Below are positions 14,088-19,650 of a DNA stretch of 19,650 nt, one piece after another. Numbering within the stretch: position 1 is the stretch's first letter; the number at the start of each line of letters is the position of its first letter. A program made the position numbers and the translations under genes. Origin of the DNA: Bdellovibrio sp. CG10_big_fil_rev_8_21_14_0_10_47_8 (GTDB lineage: Bacteria > Bdellovibrionota > Bdellovibrionia > Bdellovibrionales > Bdellovibrionaceae); assembly GCA_002773975.1 (NCBI GenBank), contig PEZR01000154.1, forward strand, positions 1-19,650, read 5' to 3'. The notes beneath the pieces are model-generated. The model did not search any database, had not been told where the DNA came from, and worked only from the letters and a program-made list of their open reading frames with translations.

Positions 14088-16871
14088 TTATTTCTTTTTT
14101 TCCTTGGTGAGTCCTGTCGGAATGCTTCCTAAGATGCTCACAACTGACTGAGCGCGTTCAGTAGGTTCGCCAACAGGGCCGTCGAGCAAGGCTGTACCGC
14201 TGATTTTTTCTTGGGTGATAAAATGAGATCGAATAGTTCCGTAGCCTCGCTTCAAGTAGACCTCATATTGATCTCTCCACAAAGAAGAATATCCAACGTC
14301 GACGTCTTTTAACGGAAGTCGAAGAAAATAAATCTGAGCATCGCCTTGCCGTGAAAATTTCACTACGGGAGAGTTCGTCGTGTCGGCGGTGACATCGGTG
14401 GGCTCGGTGGCTTTACTGGCTTTGAATAAAAGCTGCGGTGAGACCGTTGTTGAAAGACCCTTTTTTCCGCCTCGGCTGGCACCCGTGTGCAGGTATTCCG
14501 TGACAAATTCTCGTTCCATTTCTTGATCCGTTTTACGGAACTGATATTCGCTCACGAACAGACGTGTTGCCAAAGAAGTCAAGACTCCTCGTAGACGTGA
14601 GTCATTGCCAACGAAGGCTGCGATTTTAGCCCGGATATTTCGAGGAAGAACGCGGCCAAATTCTGATGTTTCCGAAGTGGTTCTTGGTGCTCTTGAAATA
14701 TCCCCTTGAATCACTTTCAGGAAGGAAACGATCTTTTTATCAAATGGGACCCAATCAAAAAGTTCTCTCATGTTGGCCTCAGAGCGAAAGCCCAGCCATT
14801 TTACCAAACGACCTGAGGTGGCCCTCATCACATAAACATCTTTGTCGCCCAACTTCGCCCGAGCAGTTTGGAAGTCATCATAACGAAGTTTCGAGTATTT
14901 CAAGAAGGTTTCAACTCCGATGAATTCGGGATGAGTTTCTAGATAAGCTCGATCTCCTTCGCTCAAATGAGCGATCGCATCGAAATAGGGTTTTAAAATT
15001 TGTCGAGCTGCTCGATGAATTTTTTCCCGACTGGTCTCAAGCTCGCGAAGCAGAGAGTCCTTTTTTTCTGGCGCGATTGTTTTTGAGGCTTTGATGGCAA
15101 GTCCCAGCTTAATATACTCAATATCCTTGAGCTCATACTGTCCAATGACATCAGAAGGGCGGGTCTGGGCCGTATTTCGAAAGAAGGCCTGTTCAAAGTC
15201 TGTTCTCCCCGCTTTTGCTTCCGAAATGGGGTCGCCGCGAGTTTGAGCGAGAACATAATAGGGATCCGTAATAGGATCTTCTGAAATTCGAACGACCCGC
15301 TCCAACAGTGGAGTTTGCCAGCTGTAGAATTGAAAGTCCCCTTCATTGTTGGCTTTGAGAACTTGGTCGTAGTTCAGAACTTCAATTGCTTCGGGTTTGA
15401 TTTGCCCTTGGAGAATTCCCTCGGCCAAGGCCATGTTGTTGCCAAAAGTTTCTTTGAGAGCTGGTGAAGGCGCTCGTTTTGTTCCTTGGGAGTGATTGGC
15501 TTCACCTGACTGGCCATACAGAATATAGTTTTTATCTGCAATGGGGTAAAGCTTGAGTCCAGAGTCTGTCCGTCTGGAGATATAGGGGATTCCATTTTGG
15601 TCATAAAAGAAACCGTCATCGGCAATGATAAATGGCTTTCCTTCTCGGCCCATTTCAAATGCATCTGACGTATTTTTTGGGGTAATTCCAGTTTCGCGAG
15701 TTCGAATCAAATCGCTGACATGAGCATATTCTTGGTAACTTTCGGGTGTAAATCGAGTTCCAATTCCACGACCATAAATCGTAGCCACCTCTTTGTTGTT
15801 TCCACCGCGGAGTAAGGCCAAATAGTCATTGACTCCATTTCTATAGAGCTCGACCATTTGCTGTCGACTGGGGAGGTTGCCCATATCCACTTGGATGCGG
15901 GTGCTGGGAGGTAGTCCCATTTCATTCAAGAGACGATTGGTGAGTATTTGGATCGTTCTGCCACTGCCATAAGCAAAGGGCTGGATGGCGGCTAATTTCC
16001 AATGAACTTCAGCGGCGATCTCAATTCCAGAGAGAGCATCTTTGTCCCCATTTTTTACTTTTTGCATTTGTTCATTGGCCCAGGTCAAAACGGCATCCGT
16101 TCTTTCTGTCACTTCGCCCGCTTTGACGGATCGAACAAGTCCCCTTCGTGCGCCGCTGGCGCTCCAGGGAGCTTCTAAAAAATCAATGCCTAAAGCTTCT
16201 TTGTTGAGCTGGATAGAATTGTACTGTTCTTCAGATAAGGGCTTCAGCAGAAAACTTTGATAGCTTGCACGTTTTCGATAGCTGCCGCTGAGGCGAACAA
16301 AATAAGAGCTCACATCACGAAGATATTGTCGAAATTTAACCAGCGGAGCTCTCTGCGGACTGCCGTCGATAAAATGAGAGGCCTGGTCGGTGGTTTCTGT
16401 CATTATTTGGCGATTGATCGATGATAACAGCGAACGACTGAGTTGCAGTTTTCCCACAGGGATTGCATCCATAAAGCGCTTTGTCTTGGTCCAGTTCAAA
16501 GCCACCTTTTCAGTCATCGTTTCGATGGGGTGCTGCCCTCTTGATTTTGCCTCGGCCAATCCTTCAGAGCCAATGAGAGCCGACCAGAGGCCATCTGATT
16601 CGGTCTGCCGGAATGCTTCGTTGTACTTTTGTGTGCTCCATGCATTTTTGAGAACTTCATCGGCCTTGATTTTGCCTTTTTTATCGGAAAGAAGATCAGC
16701 AACGACGTCACTGTTGTGAACGGCAGCACATCGGAGTCCTGCTTCGGCGGGTTCGCGAGAGCAGAGGCTTTCATTTTCGATGGCCGAAAACTCTGGCGGT
16801 CGATTTGGTAAAGAGCTGCATGAGGTGACGAGAGAACAACTGAGTAGCGCTAGAAATAAATGTTTTTTCAT
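14088..16871 (-). CDS. large lipoprotein with a degenerate Fic domain and a candidate ADP-ribosyltransferase domain
   Basis: 927 residues. The start has a lysine pair, a hydrophobic core (LFLALLSCSLVTS) and a lipobox with Cys18, so it is lipidated and sits at the cell envelope. Residues about 200-355 match a Fic domain: helices before the loop, then IQPFAYGSGRTIQIL at 296-310 in the place of the HPFx(D/E)GNGR active loop. The catalytic His is Gln297, the acidic residue Tyr301 and the Asn Ser303, while Phe299, both Gly and Arg305 remain, so normal AMP transfer is unlikely. The middle (400-670) is unassigned. Residues 675-890 hold DVYVMRATSG (Arg683), LSTTVSP (807-809), IYFLRLPL and DQYEVYLKRG (Gln868, Glu870), an arrangement like R-S-E ADP-ribosyltransferases; this is inference. 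No SD is visible before the ATG, and a possible -10 sits so close that the message may be leaderless. Confidence 0.75.
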   Translation of the reverse strand: MKKHLFLALLSCSLVTSCSSLPNRPPEFSAIENESLCSREPAEAGLRCAAVHNSDVVADLLSDKKGKIKADEVLKNAWSTQKYNEAFRQTESDGLWSALIGSEGLAEAKSRGQHPIETMTEKVALNWTKTKRFMDAIPVGKLQLSRSLLSSINRQIMTETTDQASHFIDGSPQRAPLVKFRQYLRDVSSYFVRLSGSYRKRASYQSFLLKPLSEEQYNSIQLNKEALGIDFLEAPWSASGARRGLVRSVKAGEVTERTDAVLTWANEQMQKVKNGDKDALSGIEIAAEVHWKLAAIQPFAYGSGRTIQILTNRLLNEMGLPPSTRIQVDMGNLPSRQQMVELYRNGVNDYLALLRGGNNKEVATIYGRGIGTRFTPESYQEYAHVSDLIRTRETGITPKNTSDAFEMGREGKPFIIADDGFFYDQNGIPYISRRTDSGLKLYPIADKNYILYGQSGEANHSQGTKRAPSPALKETFGNNMALAEGILQGQIKPEAIEVLNYDQVLKANNEGDFQFYSWQTPLLERVVRISEDPITDPYYVLAQTRGDPISEAKAGRTDFEQAFFRNTAQTRPSDVIGQYELKDIEYIKLGLAIKASKTIAPEKKDSLLRELETSREKIHRAARQILKPYFDAIAHLSEGDRAYLETHPEFIGVETFLKYSKLRYDDFQTARAKLGDKDVYVMRATSGRLVKWLGFRSEANMRELFDWVPFDKKIVSFLKVIQGDISRAPRTTSETSEFGRVLPRNIRAKIAAFVGNDSRLRGVLTSLATRLFVSEYQFRKTDQEMEREFVTEYLHTGASRGGKKGLSTTVSPQLLFKASKATEPTDVTADTTNSPVVKFSRQGDAQIYFLRLPLKDVDVGYSSLWRDQYEVYLKRGYGTIRSHFITQEKISGTALLDGPVGEPTERAQSVVSILGSIPTGLTKEKKK

Positions 16872-16877
16872 AATTGA

Positions 16878-16906
16878 ATTATCGTGAAAAACACCAGGTG
16901 GCTTAA
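16878..16906 (-). promoter_or_regulatory. candidate promoter giving a leaderless transcript for the lipoprotein gene
   Basis: On the minus strand TTAAGC (16901-16906) and GATAAT (16878-16883, 5 of 6 to TATAAT) are 17 bases apart. Only 6 bases separate GATAAT from the ATG at 16871, so transcription would start at the initiation codon itself. There is no SD, consistent with leaderless translation. The -35 is weak. Confidence 0.35.
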
Positions 16907-16987
16907 CCTGAGCTGATCTAAACTAGACTGCGACCAAGGGGCAGGTTGCTGAGCTGGGAATTGCCCCTACTCGCATCAAAGTCCGTA

Positions 16988-18403
16988 TTAAAGCAGAGGC
17001 TTTTTGAGTTTGATCAGAGGATTAATTGGAATATTGAAGGCATCAGCACCTTGGGTGTGGACCTTTTTACAGGCGACAGGTCCAGGGGTTCTGACGGTGA
17101 CTTTGCGGCCGTTAACAATCACGTCCTTTCTCTGAAAATTTTCAATCTCACGGCGTTGTTCCAAAAGAGCTGCATAGTCAGCATCTTGAAAGAAAATCCC
17201 GTTTTCCAAGTTGAAGTTTTTTGATCGAGAGTCAAAGTTCGCCGAGCCCAGATAGATCGTTTTTTTATCAATGATAACGACTTTGCCATGAAAGACCTGC
17301 TTTGAATCGATGAGGTATATTTCAAAACCCGCTTTGCTTAGTCGAACAATGTCTTGTTTAAAGGCTTCACTGACCGAGTTTTCGTCAGATCCGCCCACGC
17401 GATTGGTAAAAATCTTAACAACGACTCCGCGAGCTTTTGCATCTTTCAGAGCTTTAAAGATGTCTGGAACCAAGAGTACATAGGGATTTTCAATGACAAT
17501 TTCAGCTTCAGCAGAGTTCAGCAGCTTTAAAATGCCCGCATGCACGCTCTTTGTTTTTTCGTAGTTCTTGGCGGTATCAAAGACATAGTCCACTTCGGAC
17601 GGATAAAACTTTTGTGCGGCGATGGGTTTGGTTCCAGAGATTTGAGTCATCACCGTATAAAGATCGTTCAATTTCTTTTCTAAGAGAGATCTTTCGACAG
17701 GAGGGATCTCTTTTGTTTCGGGGGTCTCTAGGTGAGAGCGAACCCATTTCCATTCAAAATTTGTTTCAATTCTCTCGACCAAAGGGCCTGCCAACAGAAT
17801 TTCTCGGTCTCGAAATATCCACCGACCTCGACTGTCTCGGTCCCTGGCTGCTAGAAAATAATCTTCGCTGTAGTTCGCAGAGCCCAAGACTGCTTTTACG
17901 CCATTTACGATAAAGAGTTTTTCATGATTTCTCATGTTCAGGCGAATCAAGGTCTTAATGGGTTGGAGCAAGACTTCCCACCACTTCCAGTCGGCTGGAT
18001 GAAAGGCCTTCATCTGAACGCCTTTGCTTTCGAGGTAGGCAAGAGTTTCGGGAGAGATTTTGCTGGAAAAGGCATCGTAAGCAATTCGAACCCGACCTCC
18101 CCGCTCGACGATTTTAACGGCCCCCGCAAGGAGAGCCAAACCGACGCGGTCTTCTTTGAGGGTAAAAGTGAGAACGTCCAATGATTTTGTTGAAGGATCT
18201 GTCAAAAGATCGACTCGAACTTGCAGGCCATCTCGATTGGTTAAAAGGGGGGTTAGCGAGTTTCCAGCGGAGTATTCCTGGGAGCTCGGGGTTGACTGGG
18301 CGACTGAAGTTAAAGCAACAAAAGGCAGCAAGCAGAGCAGAAGAAGATTCGCTATTGAACGCTGCAAAGGACTTTTGGTGTAAAATCGAAACTCCGTCGG
18401 CAT
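16988..18403 (-). CDS. secreted phospholipase D-like protein with two HKD motifs
   Basis: 471 residues from the ATG at 18403. AAGGAG lies 12 bases upstream, so a TTG two codons earlier (18409), with a 6-base spacer, may be the real start. An N-terminal signal peptide (IANLLLLCLLPFVALTSVA, then QS) exports it. HKD motif 1 is NHEKLFIVNG with His160 and Lys162, but Asn167 in place of the Asp, followed by VLGSANYSEDYF. Motif 2 is FHGKVVIIDK with His372, Lys374 and Asp379, followed by YLGSANFDSRSKNFNLENG. Two motifs in one chain form a single active site that transfers or hydrolyses phosphodiesters, as in cardiolipin synthase and PLD. The signal peptide and absence of paired N-terminal membrane helices favour a periplasmic or released lipase over a housekeeping synthase. 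The lipoprotein gene lies 116 bases downstream on the same strand. Confidence 0.88.
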   Translation of the reverse strand: MPTEFRFYTKSPLQRSIANLLLLCLLPFVALTSVAQSTPSSQEYSAGNSLTPLLTNRDGLQVRVDLLTDPSTKSLDVLTFTLKEDRVGLALLAGAVKIVERGGRVRIAYDAFSSKISPETLAYLESKGVQMKAFHPADWKWWEVLLQPIKTLIRLNMRNHEKLFIVNGVKAVLGSANYSEDYFLAARDRDSRGRWIFRDREILLAGPLVERIETNFEWKWVRSHLETPETKEIPPVERSLLEKKLNDLYTVMTQISGTKPIAAQKFYPSEVDYVFDTAKNYEKTKSVHAGILKLLNSAEAEIVIENPYVLLVPDIFKALKDAKARGVVVKIFTNRVGGSDENSVSEAFKQDIVRLSKAGFEIYLIDSKQVFHGKVVIIDKKTIYLGSANFDSRSKNFNLENGIFFQDADYAALLEQRREIENFQRKDVIVNGRKVTVRTPGPVACKKVHTQGADAFNIPINPLIKLKKPLL

Positions 18404-18580
18404 CAACAAAATCGGCTCCTTCTTCGATTCAAAAAAATAGACCACCGTTCAGAGAGTGATCTCTAGATCAACCTCAATGCAGAGGGAGTGCCATCAGCAA
18501 AGGGGGGAGAGTTCGCTCTCTGAGATTTAAGAACGATTTTAAGGGCATAGCCAAAATTTGTTAGACAGTGATTGAATCCT

Positions 18581-18613
18581 AGCTAGATCGTCTCAATTTG
18601 AGACGATCTAGCT
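18581..18613 (-). terminator. perfect 14-bp stem-loop abutting the stop codon of the right-edge gene
   Basis: Arms 18581-18594 and 18600-18613 are exact inverted repeats (AGCTAGATCGTCTC and its complement) around AATTT, starting directly after the TGA at 18614. On the minus strand it is followed by AGGATTCAATC, with no U-run, so it may be a 3'-end stabilising hairpin or a Rho-type stop rather than a canonical intrinsic terminator. Confidence 0.65.
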
Positions 18614-19650
18614 TCAATAACTCAACTTCACCCGCAGGATCTTGTTGCCGCAGTAATAGTCCAGGGCTGGTTCCGAGTCCTCGGTAGTCACCGGATTGTC
18701 GAGCGAGCGGCAGCCTTTTTCCGTTTTAAAATGCAGGCTTGCCGGGCTGGTGATTTCGATGAGGTTTCCGTCGGAATCTCTGGAAATTGTTTTGAATTTA
18801 ACTCCCCTGTTCAGCCCCGAGTTTTCTGTCGTGAACATGGCTGGAATTTTTTGGCCTGGATGTTCGCGATCACTGAGAGCAATGGGGAAATGCAAATTGG
18901 TAAAGGCCATGGATTCATAAAATGTATAACGTTCAAAACTTTTCACCGCCACCTGTTGCCGCCCGAGATCATGGTATTGAATTTCCGAGTTCGTCAGCGC
19001 GAAGGCGCCATAGCCACTGGACCCCAAATAGGCAGCTCGAACCCAGAGAGTCGAGTCCACAGTTCCACGACTTGCGGGCAAAATGCTATCAAAAAATTGA
19101 TACCGAGGAAGCTCGCCTGCGGCGAAATCCGGAACCAACAAGGACAGTCTTTGACTGCGAGCGGGACCTTCGCCAAACCAAAATGTGCCTCGACCGAGAT
19201 CCTGGGTTTTGTTCAAATTCAACACCTGATCGACACGGGTATCGAGCAGATTTCGATAGGTTCTCTGATCCAAAGAAAGATCAATTTTTTGGAAATGAAC
19301 CACTTGGCCTTCAAAAATCTCTGCCACCGCAAAGTCATAGATATAAGATGGCTTGACTGAAGTTCCCTGATTTTTGGCGAGCACCACCGGCACCCTCCCC
19401 TGCTGTATCTGGGGGAGTGTGGGGTCGAGGATGTCGATAAAACGATAGTCCTGGTAGTCAGAAATTGCTTTAAGTTTTCCGGATTCTGACAGGAAATAAA
19501 ATCGAATTTGAGCTTTCTCATAGCCCTGCGGATTTTCCCAATCCTCTTTGACGCTTGATTTCTTATCGGGATCTTTGCCTCTGCCAATCCAAGAGGGAAC
19601 TTTTATCCCACGGTACCGAAGCCACGAGACTCGCATTGGAACTTGGACCT
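18614..19650 (-). CDS. C-terminal part of an unrecognised, probably exported protein (runs off the right edge)
   Basis: I do not recognise this protein. The frame is open from the edge of the window to a TGA, at least 345 residues. An ATG at 19636 could be a start (340 residues), but the codons before it also read well (VQVP), there is no convincing SD, and the ATG is not followed by a signal peptide, so the gene probably begins outside the window. The sequence is rich in short beta strands and aromatic residues, with repeated turns (YGAFALTNSEIQYHDLG, FTNLHFPIALSDREHPG). Two cysteines near the C-terminus (KGCRSLDN and YYCGNK) could pair, and the end KILRVKLSY is strand-like. This is consistent with an extracytoplasmic beta-rich protein. 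It ends directly in a perfect hairpin. Confidence 0.6.
   Translation of the reverse strand, partial: VQVPMRVSWLRYRGIKVPSWIGRGKDPDKKSSVKEDWENPQGYEKAQIRFYFLSESGKLKAISDYQDYRFIDILDPTLPQIQQGRVPVVLAKNQGTSVKPSYIYDFAVAEIFEGQVVHFQKIDLSLDQRTYRNLLDTRVDQVLNLNKTQDLGRGTFWFGEGPARSQRLSLLVPDFAAGELPRYQFFDSILPASRGTVDSTLWVRAAYLGSSGYGAFALTNSEIQYHDLGRQQVAVKSFERYTFYESMAFTNLHFPIALSDREHPGQKIPAMFTTENSGLNRGVKFKTISRDSDGNLIEITSPASLHFKTEKGCRSLDNPVTTEDSEPALDYYCGNKILRVKLSY

Noticed and set aside
16937..16968. AGGGGCA/TGCCCCT inverted repeat as terminator of the PLD-like gene
   Set aside because: 7-bp stem with an 18-base loop and no U-run on the minus strand; too weak to call.
18507..18520. GAGAG-TTCG-CTCTC hairpin with a UUCG-type loop
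   Set aside because: Only 5 bp, and the genes here are transcribed from the other strand, where the loop is CGAA; no function suggested.

Overview
The window looks like chromosomal DNA from a Gram-negative bacterium rich in secreted proteins. It has signal peptides, one lipobox protein, an MscS channel and a CheX-type chemotaxis protein. The mix of exported hydrolases, a B/A-order methionine sulfoxide reductase fusion and tightly packed genes would suit a Bdellovibrio-like (Bdellovibrionota) organism. That placement is inference from gene content, since no rRNA or other marker gene is present. I see no tRNA, rRNA, CRISPR array, insertion sequence, integrase or phage gene. No gene-free stretch exceeds about 210 bases; the longest are 2162-2363 and 18404-18613.

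Layout. 1-2161 (minus): the start of a membrane-anchored protein running off the left edge, an alpha/beta-hydrolase whose 5' end has no legal start codon in frame, and a small secreted helical protein just upstream of it. 2364-5264: a divergent pair, the minus-strand MsrB/MsrA fusion and a plus-strand secreted glycoside-hydrolase-like protein. 5294-9142 (minus): a receiver-CheX protein, an orphan family 5 solute-binding protein with a perfect 17-bp hairpin right after its stop, and an MscS channel. 9272-11910 (plus): a large exported Cys-rich protein with a 4 x 36 nt tandem repeat and a C-terminal membrane anchor, followed closely by an RDD-family membrane protein.

11914-18403 (minus): an RlmC/TrmA-family RNA methyltransferase, a secreted esterase, a 927-residue lipoprotein and a secreted two-HKD phospholipase D-like protein. 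The right edge carries the 3' part of an unrecognised protein, ending in a second perfect hairpin.

Most interesting: (1) the lipoprotein at 14088-16871 has a Fic fold signature whose catalytic motif is rewritten (Gln for His, Tyr for Asp, Ser for Asn). Its C-terminal third carries residues arranged like an R-S-E class ADP-ribosyltransferase (R683, S807-T-T, Q868-x-E870). It lies between a secreted PLD-like enzyme and a secreted esterase on the same strand, which suggests a surface or effector-like cassette. (2) The hydrolase at 426-1787 can only be read with a frame change. The best-supported start (ATG at 1768 with a good SD) enters the hydrolase frame by a -1 shift exactly at an A AAA AAT heptamer. 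A homopolymer indel or a broken gene are the competing explanations.
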